Below are positions 7,953-15,221 of a stretch of DNA of 40,062 nt, in pieces; within the stretch, counting starts at the first letter, position 1, and each line of letters starts with the position of its first letter. Below the pieces are notes generated by a model. The model did not search any database and was not told the origin of the DNA. It was given only the letters and a program-made list of their open reading frames with translations. The translations under genes and the position numbers were made by a program. The stretch covers positions 1-40,062 of the forward strand of contig VGBT01000021.1 of the NCBI GenBank assembly GCA_016870395.1, written 5' to 3'. This DNA is from Actinomycetota bacterium (GTDB lineage: Bacteria > Actinomycetota > Acidimicrobiia > IMCC26256 > JAENVU01).

Positions 7953-8060
7953 GTCACGGAGAGTACACGGACGCGTCCCCACTCGAAGATCGCGCCGAGA
8001 CCTGCGGCCGGCCGGGAGCCACCGCCCCGGGGGGAGGAGCGGGGGCTCCACCGACCGACC
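7901..8060 (-). ncRNA. Candidate minus-strand small RNA with C-rich loops
   Basis: Upstream of the terminator at 7901-7952, the minus strand can fold GGAGCC (8049-8044) against GGCTCC with an inner CCGC/GCGG stem, leaving a loop that contains six consecutive C residues. The terminator loop itself (ACCCTGCCC) is also C-rich. Two hairpins with C-rich loops recall the actinobacterial 6C RNA class (B11 of Mycobacterium), but the linker here is longer than I would expect and I cannot test covariation. A possible minus-strand -10 (TACTCT) lies near 7967-7962. The rest of the gene-free stretch 7740-8227 shows nothing else I can name. Confidence 0.3.
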
Positions 8061-8227
8061 TCGTGGCAACAGCATCGCCCATGACGGCCGCGCACTGCAG
8101 GTCATGGGCCCGGACTTCATCGCACGGTCGCTGTCGCGTCATCGAATCGCAACGTCGGACGGGGCTCGACGATTTCGCGCGTGTCGTCGGTCACGTCCGC
8201 GAGCGGCGCCTTGGCTACCCTCCGGCG

Positions 8228-9553
8228 ATGCCAGCAGGGCCCGATGCGCGCAACCCGGCCCGCGAGTGGCTGCTCGCGCTCGGTGCCGTCCTCGTGTTCG
8301 CGCTGGTCGCGGCCTGGCTGGCCGACGACACGTGGTCCGACATCCGCACCAGCCGGCTCGACGGCGGCTGGCTCACCGACTTCCGCGACGCGATCTACTA
8401 CCCCGCGCTCGCGCTCCGGGAGGGCGTGAACCCCTACGACCCGAGCGCGTTCTACTCGGCCTACCCGGTCGGCCAGGAGTTTCCGCTCTACTCCCCCGTG
8501 CACCTCGTGGTGCACATGCCGTTGACGCTGCTCTCGCTGGCCCGGGCGCGTGCGGTCTACTTCGGCCTGAACCTCGGCCTGATAATTCTGCTGTCGGCCA
8601 CCGCCCTGCGGCTCGCCCGCCACCAGGTCACCGTGGCGTCGGTGTTCGGCTTTGCCGCCCTGCTCCTGCTGAGCGACCCGGGCTTCTGGGACCTGCGTTC
8701 CGGCGAGCCGACCTTGCTCGTGGTGCTCGGCGTGTACCTCGCGCTCGCCTGTGCCCGCGAGCGACCGGGCTGGGGCGCCGTCGGCTTGGTGCTCGCTCTC
8801 ACCAAGCCCACCTTCGGCGTGGTCCTCGTGCTGTTGATGTGCTGCCGTCGCGAGACGAGGGCTGCCCTGTGGGGCACGCTCACCGCGATCGCGATCAGCG
8901 CGGTCGTCACGCTGCGGTTGGTCGATCTCGCCGGCGGCATCGCCGCGCTCATCGACTCTCTGCGCGATGACCTCGAGGTCACGAGCCGCTCACCACAGTC
9001 GCGCCTCGGGTCTTCGCTTCGGATCGACGCACCCAACACCCTCGCTCGCCTGACCCGCGTGCGCCCCGGCGAGGCCGTCGCGACGCTCGCCGGGCTCGTG
9101 CTGCTCGCTGTCGGCGCGTGGCTGGTCTGGCGCCTCCACCGGCACGATCCGACCGGCGACCGTAGTGAGCTCGCCATCCTGCTCGCCGCGCTGCTGATCC
9201 TCGTCCCCTTCTTCCACGTCCCCTACGACGAGCTGCTCCTCGCCTGGCCGCTCGCGCTCCTCCTGCGCCGCCCGCTACGCGACGCCCCACCGTGGCCGCG
9301 GGCTTGTAGGGGCACAGTGACCGCGCTGCTCGTCGTGGCGATGGTCGGCCCCACCCGATGGGAGGGCGTGAACGACGCGTTGTCGCGCAGCGTTCTGGCA
9401 CGGCTTGCCGGCCCCACGATCCCCGGCCTCTGCCTGCTGGCCGCGCTCCTGCTCACCAGCTGGACGGCCTGGCGCGCATCCCGAGCCGACCCCGAGCGCT
9501 CACCGGGCATCGCGTCGACGCCACATCCGTTGCCGAGCACCGGCCCCGGATAG
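8228..9553 (+). CDS. GT87-type polyprenyl-phosphate-mannose mannosyltransferase (DUF2029)
   Basis: A 441-residue polytopic membrane protein of the GT-C fold. A first helix (LLALGAVLVFALVAAWL) is followed by an extracytoplasmic loop with DFRDAIYYPALALREGVNPY, the acidic loop-1 signature of GT87/DUF2029 enzymes that use polyprenyl-phosphate mannose to extend mannosides outside the membrane. About nine further hydrophobic segments follow, with RSGEPTLLVVLGVYLAL and LVLALTKPTFGVVLVLL typical of the family. The acceptor is unknown. ATG 8228 is preceded by TACCCT (8216-8221) with a 6-base gap and no Shine-Dalgarno sequence, suggesting a leaderless transcript. It ends 53 bases before bioB. Confidence 0.8.
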   Translation: MPAGPDARNPAREWLLALGAVLVFALVAAWLADDTWSDIRTSRLDGGWLTDFRDAIYYPALALREGVNPYDPSAFYSAYPVGQEFPLYSPVHLVVHMPLTLLSLARARAVYFGLNLGLIILLSATALRLARHQVTVASVFGFAALLLLSDPGFWDLRSGEPTLLVVLGVYLALACARERPGWGAVGLVLALTKPTFGVVLVLLMCCRRETRAALWGTLTAIAISAVVTLRLVDLAGGIAALIDSLRDDLEVTSRSPQSRLGSSLRIDAPNTLARLTRVRPGEAVATLAGLVLLAVGAWLVWRLHRHDPTGDRSELAILLAALLILVPFFHVPYDELLLAWPLALLLRRPLRDAPPWPRACRGTVTALLVVAMVGPTRWEGVNDALSRSVLARLAGPTIPGLCLLAALLLTSWTAWRASRADPERSPGIASTPHPLPSTGPG

Positions 9554-9606
9554 CGGCGCGGCGAGTCGCTACGCTCGGTCCGCCCGAACGACCGAGGAGT
9601 CCGGCC

Positions 9607-10683
9607 ATGGTGTCCGCCGCATTGGAGCTCGCCGAGCGAGCGCTCCTGGAGGAGCGCCGAGCGCTCACCCCCGACGAGGTGCGGGCCGTCGCGGCTCGTC
9701 CCCTCGACGAGCTCCCAGACCTGATCGCACTCGCCCACCGCGTGCGGCTCGTCTACTGCGGCAGCGAGGTCGAGCTGGAGAGCCTGGTCAACGCCAAGTC
9801 CGGTGCGTGCCCCGAGGACTGTGCGTTCTGCTCCCAGTCGGTGAAGTTCGACACCGGCGTCGACGTCTACGCGTTTCTCGACCTCGACGAGGTGGTCGAT
9901 GCCGCCCGCGCCACCAAGGCGGCGGGCGCGACCCAGTTCTGCATCGTCGTCGCGGTGCGGGGACCATCGGAACGCCTGCTCGACCGGGTGATCGAGGCGG
10001 TCGACGCGGTGCACGACGAAACCGGGCTCGAGGTCGCGTGCTCACTCGGCCTGCTCACGTCGGCGCAGGCCGCCCGGCTCGCCGCGGCCGGCGTGCGCCG
10101 CTACAACCACAACCTCGAGGCACCGCGGGCAGTGTTCCCCGAGATTTGCACGACTCACTCCTGGGAGGACCGCGTTGCCACCGCGCAGCTCGCGATCGAC
10201 GCGGGCATGGAGCTGTGCTGCGGAGGCATCCTCGGGATGGGCGAGACGCTCGACCAGCGCATCGACTTCATGTTCGAGCTCGCTGCGCTCGAACCCACCG
10301 AGGTGCCGATCAACCTGCTCGACCCGCGGCCGGGCACGCCGATGGGAGACCGCACACCCATCACGGCGCGAGAGGCGCTCCAAGCGATCGCTTTGTTCCG
10401 GCTCGTGCTGCCCGGCGCGTGGCTGCGCTTGGCCGGTGGGCGCGAGCGGGTGCTCGGCGAGCTGCAGGGCATGGGGCTGCTGGCGGGGGCCAACGCTCTG
10501 ATCGTCGGCAACTACCTCACCACCGGGGGCCGATCCCCCGACGAGGACCACGCCCTGCTCGACGCGTTGGGCATGCCGGTGGCCGACGGACCGGGTGAGG
10601 GCCGGTTCGTGGTCGACGCCACGGGCACGCACAAGCTGCCGGCGAGGCCACCCCGCCCGACGATCCCCGTCACCACCGCCTGA
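9607..10683 (+). CDS. bioB: Biotin synthase
   Basis: Radical-SAM enzyme that inserts sulfur into dethiobiotin, the last step of biotin synthesis. The 358 residues show the SAM-cluster motif CPEDCAFC (C68, C72, C75) and the family signatures YNHNLE, CCGGILGMGE, the RLAGGRE segment with the arginine that contacts the auxiliary cluster, and NYLTTGGR. Length agrees with actinobacterial BioB. ATG 9607 follows GAGGAG about 8 bases upstream, a clear ribosome binding site. No other bio gene lies in the window. It converges on the histidine phosphatase at 10808, with a hairpin between. Confidence 0.96.
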   Translation: MVSAALELAERALLEERRALTPDEVRAVAARPLDELPDLIALAHRVRLVYCGSEVELESLVNAKSGACPEDCAFCSQSVKFDTGVDVYAFLDLDEVVDAARATKAAGATQFCIVVAVRGPSERLLDRVIEAVDAVHDETGLEVACSLGLLTSAQAARLAAAGVRRYNHNLEAPRAVFPEICTTHSWEDRVATAQLAIDAGMELCCGGILGMGETLDQRIDFMFELAALEPTEVPINLLDPRPGTPMGDRTPITAREALQAIALFRLVLPGAWLRLAGGRERVLGELQGMGLLAGANALIVGNYLTTGGRSPDEDHALLDALGMPVADGPGEGRFVVDATGTHKLPARPPRPTIPVTTA

Positions 10684-10727
10684 CCCCCAGCCCGTCCCGC
10701 CCCACCCCAACGCGCCGTTCCCCGGGA

Positions 10728-10766
10728 TTGTGCGTTCAAGAGCGCATAGCGCTCCTCACGCAACAA
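10728..10766. repeat. Nested inverted repeat between convergent bioB and phosphatase genes
   Basis: The outer arms TTGTGCGT (10728-10735) and ACGCAACAA (10758-10766) pair with one bulge. The inner arms GAGCGC (10740-10745) and GCGCTC (10749-10754) pair perfectly around ATA. It sits between two convergent genes, where a bidirectional transcription stop is expected. It has no strong T-run and shares the two-level stem plan of the elements at 6370 and 25539. Confidence 0.6.
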
Positions 10767-10807
10767 ACCCGGCGGGGTGGCGCGAGGTCGGAGCCGTGAG
10801 GGTGGGG

Positions 10808-11392
10808 TCAGTGGGGCGGCAGGTGGCTGGTGTCGTTCCAGGTGAGCAGTCGCGGGACCCCCACCGGCGCGTCGATGCGCGCGATCGACGCCACCGCGCA
10901 GAACATTCGCCACGCCAGCTCCGGCCCGGCGCCCATCGCCCAGATCGCGCCGGCCTTGATCGGTGAGACGTGGCTCACCGCGACGACGGGTGGGCCGGCG
11001 ATCCGCTCGGCGCACCACTCGCCCATCCGCACACCGACGGCATCCAGGCTCTCCCCGCCCGGGGCCGCGAACGACGGGTCGGTGCGCCACCGCAGCACCT
11101 CGTCGCGGGGCAGGTCCTCAAAGCGGTGCTCGTCCCACTCTCCGTAGTCGAGCTCGACCAGGCGCTCGTCGACCTCCACCCCGACTCCCACCGCGGCGGC
11201 GATCGCGGCCGCCGTCTCTCGCGCCCGCTGCAGAGGGCTCGTCAGCACCGCCGCGATCTCCTCTGCTCTCAGCCGCTCCGCCAGCGCCTCGGCCTGCAGC
11301 CGGCCCACGTCGGTCAGCGGCGGGTCCGCGCGGCCGAGAGCGAGCCGGGCGCGGTTCGCGGCGGTCTCGCCGTGACGCACGAGCACGATCAC
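10808..11392 (-). CDS. Histidine phosphatase family protein (phosphoglycerate-mutase-like)
   Basis: 194 residues of the branch-2 histidine phosphatase fold. LVRHGETAANRARLALGR carries the catalytic RHG triad, LTSPLQRARETAAAIA the second arginine, LVELDYGEWDEHRFEDL the acidic proton donor region, and VVAVSHVSPIKA the second histidine. Substrates in this family range from phosphosugars to alpha-ribazole phosphate and cannot be assigned here. The start is GTG 11392, overlapping the TGA of the upstream membrane protein in GTGA, so translation is coupled. It is the last gene of the long minus-strand series starting with addB. Confidence 0.88.
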   Translation of the reverse strand: MIVLVRHGETAANRARLALGRADPPLTDVGRLQAEALAERLRAEEIAAVLTSPLQRARETAAAIAAAVGVGVEVDERLVELDYGEWDEHRFEDLPRDEVLRWRTDPSFAAPGGESLDAVGVRMGEWCAERIAGPPVVAVSHVSPIKAGAIWAMGAGPELAWRMFCAVASIARIDAPVGVPRLLTWNDTSHLPPH

Positions 11393-11868
11393 GCGCGCGC
11401 CTCCTCGAGCCGGCCCGCGCGCAGGAAGTCGATCCGGCGCCGCGAGTCGCGTAGCCCGAAGCGGCCGTAGGCCCACACGATCACCGCGAGGCCGAGAGCC
11501 TCCACGACCACGAGCAATGTCGGCGGTGGGAACAAGGAGTCGTCCGGGAAGTCCGAGCCGAGGAACGGCCAGAGAAACGAGACGTCGTGCAAGAACGCGC
11601 CCGACAGCACCAATCCGCAGAACCACCCGATCGGCATGCAGATCCAGCGCCGCCGCACGAGTCGGGGACGCCCGATCGTGGCAAGCATCACAACCGCGAG
11701 CGCGCCCACGGCGACGAACAGCGAGTGCCCGTACGCGTACCGCCCGAGCGGGAGGTCGACGAGCAACGGGAGCATCGCGCCGAGTGCGACCAGCCGGTAG
11801 TCGAGCCCTCGACTGCGAAAAATGTCGTGCACCGCGACGATCGACGGGCCGCAATACCAGAGCAGCAC
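11389..11868 (-). CDS. Membrane protein, metal-dependent-hydrolase-like (YdjM type)
   Basis: 159 residues with about four hydrophobic segments. The N-terminal half has GPSIVAVHDIFRSRGLDY and LGAMLPLLVDLPLGRYAYGHS, whose spaced His and Asp residues resemble inner-membrane metal-dependent hydrolases of the YdjM/LexA-regulated group. I place it there only tentatively. The start is GTG 11868, with GAGG six bases upstream and 10 bases after the RNase HI stop; residues before it are non-coding in look. It overlaps the phosphatase start by 4 bases. The role of the pair is unknown. Confidence 0.7.
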   Translation of the reverse strand: MLLWYCGPSIVAVHDIFRSRGLDYRLVALGAMLPLLVDLPLGRYAYGHSLFVAVGALAVVMLATIGRPRLVRRRWICMPIGWFCGLVLSGAFLHDVSFLWPFLGSDFPDDSLFPPPTLLVVVEALGLAVIVWAYGRFGLRDSRRRIDFLRAGRLEEARA

Positions 11869-11878
11869 CGGACGCCTC

Positions 11879-12304
11879 TCAACCTGTGGCCGCGTCGAGC
11901 GCGGCGTTGACCAGCGCGTCGGCGTCGACGTTGTCCTCGCGCCGCACGTGGACGAGGTCGACCTCCGCGTAGTCGGCGAGCAATGCCCGCGCCTGCTCGT
12001 ACAGCGTCCGAAGCCCGGCGTTGCGCACGCGGTAGCGACCCTCAAGCTGACGGACGAGCAGCTCCGAGTCGGCTCGAACCCTGATCGCTCGGGGGTGGAA
12101 GCGGCGGGCGGCCTCAAGCCCGGCGATCAGCGCGCGGTACTCCGCCACGTTGTTCGTCGCGACACCGATGCACTCGCTTACTGTCGCGAGCGGCCGCGAG
12201 GGATCGTCGGCATCCATCACCACGGCACCGATCGCCGCAGGCCCCGGGTTGCCCCGCGACCCACCGTCGCAGTAGACGATGACCGTTTCGATCGCGGCGG
12301 TCAC
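11879..12304 (-). CDS. Ribonuclease HI family protein
   Basis: Hydrolyses the RNA strand of RNA/DNA hybrids. The 141-residue protein has the four acidic metal ligands in place: D13 in YCDGGSRGNPG, E55 in NNVAEYRALI, D79 in VRADSELLV and an aspartate in REDNVDADALVNAALD. The short compact form matches the actinobacterial/archaeal-like subgroup lacking the basic protrusion of the E. coli enzyme. It starts at ATG 12304, overlapping the TGA of the CdsZ-like gene by 4 bases. In Actinobacteria an RNase HI of this type commonly follows the coiled-coil zinc-ribbon gene, and some are fused to the downstream phosphatase domain. Here the phosphatase is separate, two genes downstream. Confidence 0.92.
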   Translation of the reverse strand: MTAAIETVIVYCDGGSRGNPGPAAIGAVVMDADDPSRPLATVSECIGVATNNVAEYRALIAGLEAARRFHPRAIRVRADSELLVRQLEGRYRVRNAGLRTLYEQARALLADYAEVDLVHVRREDNVDADALVNAALDAATG

Positions 12305-13023
12305 GTCGAGGGCACGAGTATCGCGCCACAGTTGTCGCAGTGTGCGACCTCGGCATCGGCACCGGTGCGCCGGATCCGGTCGACCTCGGTGGCCGGGATC
12401 GTGAGGCGACAGCCCTGGCAGGTGTGCCCGACGAGGCGCGCCGCGCCGATCCCACGGGCGCGCTCGCGGCAGCGGCCGTACAGGGCGAGGAGGTCGGCGG
12501 GGAGGTTCCCCGCCGCGGCAGCCCTCGCGGACGCCTCGACGGCGAGCTCCGCGTCGATCGCCGCCTCCTGTTGGCCCAGCGCCGCGCGGGCCGTCGCCGC
12601 CGTGGCGGTCGCCGCCGTGCAGCGGCGCTCCAGCTCGGTGACCTCGGCGCCGAGCGCTTCCTGGCGCTCCATCAGCTCGAGCTCGCGGTCTTCGAGCGTG
12701 CGCTGGTACCGCTGTAGCTGCTCGATCTCGGCCTGCATGTTCTGCAGCTCCTTGGGGGAGCTGATCGTGCCCGAATACATGACCTTGTCGACCTCGGAGG
12801 CCTTCGCCACCGCGGAGGCGACCTCGTCCTCGAGGCGCAACACGGCGCGCTCGACGTCGTCACGGCGGGCGACGGCATCCGCAAGCGGCGCCGCGAGGCC
12901 GGCCAGCTCGGCCTCGGCCTCGGCCAACGTGTCGCGCTCGTGCAGCGTGGCCCGCCGATGACGCAGGTGGTCGGCGGCCGTGTCGTGCTCCTGGACGACG
13001 AGGAGCGCTTCGAGATCGGGCAT
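12301..13023 (-). CDS. C4-type zinc-ribbon coiled-coil protein (CdsZ / DUF164 family)
   Basis: 240 residues. An N-terminal two-thirds rich in Glu, Ala, Arg and Leu heptads forms a long antiparallel coiled coil, containing the family-typical YSGTISSPKELQNMQAEIEQ segment. The C-terminus has two CxxC knuckles, CQGC and CDNC, forming a zinc ribbon. Relatives bind RNA or DNA; proposed roles include growth-phase adaptation and ribosome or RNase association, so its place directly before RNase HI is meaningful. A TAGGCT hexamer 7 bases before ATG 13023 suggests an internal leaderless promoter, in addition to transcription from the penicillin-binding protein gene 20 bases upstream. Confidence 0.85.
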   Translation of the reverse strand: MPDLEALLVVQEHDTAADHLRHRRATLHERDTLAEAEAELAGLAAPLADAVARRDDVERAVLRLEDEVASAVAKASEVDKVMYSGTISSPKELQNMQAEIEQLQRYQRTLEDRELELMERQEALGAEVTELERRCTAATATAATARAALGQQEAAIDAELAVEASARAAAAGNLPADLLALYGRCRERARGIGAARLVGHTCQGCRLTIPATEVDRIRRTGADAEVAHCDNCGAILVPST

Positions 13024-13043
13024 CGGAGCGAGCCTACCGGCCC

Positions 13044-15155
13044 CTACGGGCCGCCTCCCCCTCTGCCGCGCGCTTCGGAGATAAGACCGCCGGTGACCGG
13101 AGGCGTGATGGTCGTCGTGGTCGTCGTGCTCGTCGTGCTCGTCGTGCTCGACGAGCTCGTCGTGCTGGACGAGCTCGTGGTCGAGGACGCGTAGGGCGGC
13201 GATGACGTGCTCGACGGCGTCGGAATCGGCCCTGCGTCGCGACCGCGGTCCGGGTCGATGTTCCGCGCCGACGGCCAGAGGCTCTTGTTCGGCTTCGTGA
13301 ACTCGAGCACCGGTTCATCCTCGAGCGCGGCGGTCATGAACTTCTGCCAGATGATCGCGGGGTAGGTGCCCCCGTACACGGCACCGAACTGGCCGACCCG
13401 CCCCATCGGCTGCGGCTTCTGCGAGGGATCGCCCATCCACACGACCGCCACGAGCTGCGGCGTGAAGCCCCCGAACCACGCGTCCTTCTTGTCGTCGGTG
13501 GTGCCGGTCTTGCCCGCAATCGTCCGGCCCGGAAGCCGCGCCCTGCCGCCGGTGCCGTTGACGACCCCGGTCATCACGTCGGTGACCGTGCGGGCGATCT
13601 CGGCATCGATGACCCGTTCGCTCTTCCCGGTGTCGTCGTAGATCACGTTGCCGTCGCGGTCCTCGACCCGCTTGATGAACATCGGGTCGTGCTTCACGCC
13701 GTCGTTGGCGAAGGTGGAGTAGACGGTGGCCATCTCCACCGGCGAGTTCCCCGTGGTCCCCAGAGTGATCGACGGGTACGACCCGACCGGGCGCCGAATG
13801 CCGAGGCGCTTTGCCATCTCCGCCACCTTCGCGGGACCGATGGCAGAGATCAGACGCACGAACGCGCAGTTGACCGAGTTCTTCGTCGCGTCCCGAAGGG
13901 TCCCGCTCCCGCCGCCTTCGCCGCTGTTGACGGGGCTCCAATCCGGGTAGCCCTTGATCGGGCAGGGACTGCTGCCGTCGATCGTGTCCTCGGGCGAGTA
14001 GCCGTTCTCCAGCGCGGTCGCGAGCGTGATCGGCTTGAACGTCGAACCCGACTGGCGTCCCGAACCGGGTCCCATCGTCGCGAGGTTGTACTGGGACTGT
14101 TCGAAGCCCGGCCCTGCGACGATCGCCCGCACCTCCCCGGTCTCGGGATCCATCACCGCCATCGACGCGGTGAAACGGGTGTTGGGCAGCACGCTACTCA
14201 CCGCGAACTGCGCCAGGTCCTGGAGCCGACGGTCGTACGCGGTGTACACGCGCAGCCCGCCGAGCATCACCTTGTTGTAGCGCTCGGTGTAGGTGCTCCC
14301 GAGCCGGTCGTCGGAGAGCAGCCGGCTCTTGACCTCGTCGACGTAGTAGTTGTCGGGCCGCAGCTCCGCCGGGGGGACCACGGTGGGCAGGGGGACCGCG
14401 TCGACCACGTCTGCGGCCTGCTGGGTGATGTAGCGCTCCTTCACCATGGCCTGGAGCACCTCGCCGCGCCGCTCCCGCGCCGCCTCCGGGTTGGTGAACG
14501 GGTTGTTGCCCTCGGGGTTGCGGATCACCCCGGCGAGGAGCGCGGCCTCGGCCAGGCCGACGTCCTCGAGCCGGCGACCCTCGAAGAACCGCTCGGCCGC
14601 GGCTCGCACGCCGTAGGAGCCCTGCCCGAAGTACACGGTGTTGAGGTACTCCTCGAGGATCCGGTTCTTGGACCACTCGTTCGTGAGCCGGAGCGCGAGG
14701 GCCGCCTCCTTGACCTTACGATCCAGGTCACGCTTGGGGTTCTTGAAGAACCGGTTCTTGATCAGCTGTTGGGTGATCGTCGAACCGCCCTGGAGCTCGC
14801 CGTCGCCCACGTTGGTGAGCGCAGCGCGCACCATCGCCTGCACGTCGACCCCCGGGTTGTCGTAGAAGGTGCGGTCCTCGGTCGCGATGACCGCGTCGAT
14901 CATCACCTGGGGCACGTCGGAGAGCTCGGCGGGCTGGCGGTCGCGCAAACCGAGGGCGTCGAGGAACTGGCCGTCGTCGTCGTAGAGCACGGTCCGCTCG
15001 TCGAGCGCGGCGAGTCGGGGTCCCACCTTGCCCGAGTACTGGCTGCTTCCGGCGAACCGCTCGAACCCGGGGATCAGCGCGACGAGACAGACACCAATGC
15101 CGATCCCGCCCAGGACGACGATGGCGACGAAGCGCAGGATCCGGCGGCTGCCCAT
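13044..15155 (-). CDS. Class A penicillin-binding protein (transglycosylase/transpeptidase)
   Basis: A 703-residue bifunctional peptidoglycan synthase anchored by one helix (residues 8-29) with the bulk outside the membrane. The GT51 transglycosylase has the catalytic glutamate E93 in ATEDRTFYDNPGVD and QGGSTITQQLIKN at 122-134. The transpeptidase has S371-TF-K374 (nucleophile), S427-V-N429 and K549-TGT. After residue about 645 comes a Ser/Thr-only tail, then a short basic Gly-rich end; such tails are common in actinobacterial PBPs. ATG 15155 has a strong GGAGGGG ribosome binding site. It lies 66 bases after the addA-like gene and 20 bases before the CdsZ-like gene. Confidence 0.95.
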   Translation of the reverse strand: MGSRRILRFVAIVVLGGIGIGVCLVALIPGFERFAGSSQYSGKVGPRLAALDERTVLYDDDGQFLDALGLRDRQPAELSDVPQVMIDAVIATEDRTFYDNPGVDVQAMVRAALTNVGDGELQGGSTITQQLIKNRFFKNPKRDLDRKVKEAALALRLTNEWSKNRILEEYLNTVYFGQGSYGVRAAAERFFEGRRLEDVGLAEAALLAGVIRNPEGNNPFTNPEAARERRGEVLQAMVKERYITQQAADVVDAVPLPTVVPPAELRPDNYYVDEVKSRLLSDDRLGSTYTERYNKVMLGGLRVYTAYDRRLQDLAQFAVSSVLPNTRFTASMAVMDPETGEVRAIVAGPGFEQSQYNLATMGPGSGRQSGSTFKPITLATALENGYSPEDTIDGSSPCPIKGYPDWSPVNSGEGGGSGTLRDATKNSVNCAFVRLISAIGPAKVAEMAKRLGIRRPVGSYPSITLGTTGNSPVEMATVYSTFANDGVKHDPMFIKRVEDRDGNVIYDDTGKSERVIDAEIARTVTDVMTGVVNGTGGRARLPGRTIAGKTGTTDDKKDAWFGGFTPQLVAVVWMGDPSQKPQPMGRVGQFGAVYGGTYPAIIWQKFMTAALEDEPVLEFTKPNKSLWPSARNIDPDRGRDAGPIPTPSSTSSPPYASSTTSSSSTTSSSSTTSTTSTTTTTTITPPVTGGLISEARGRGGGGP
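13091..13194 (-). repeat. Simple-sequence tract encoding the Ser/Thr tail of the PBP
   Basis: On the plus strand, short units of GTCGTCGTG / CTCGTCGTG / GACGAGCTC type recur. On the coding strand they spell runs of ACC, ACG, AGC and TCG codons, giving poly-Ser/Thr from about residue 657 to 683. The tract should be prone to length change by slippage without disturbing the enzymatic domains. Confidence 0.75.
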
Positions 15156-15221
15156 GACCCCTCCAGGTTCGCACACCGCGAGCCCACGACCGGGGTCACC
15201 ACCTCTCGGGACCGGCGCTGC

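Noticed and set aside
7749-8120. A 123-codon minus-strand frame in the rnpB downstream gap
   Set aside because: Pro/Arg/Ser-rich without a domain and crosses the terminator stem, so it is unlikely to be translated.
7740-8227. Possible cobalamin or other metabolite riboswitch before the GT87 gene
   Set aside because: No B12-box or other conserved riboswitch core was found, and the GT87 message appears leaderless.
13091-13194. Repeated short units that could suggest a CRISPR-like or minisatellite array
   Set aside because: The units are in frame and encode the Ser/Thr tail of the PBP. There are no spacers of constant length and no cas genes.
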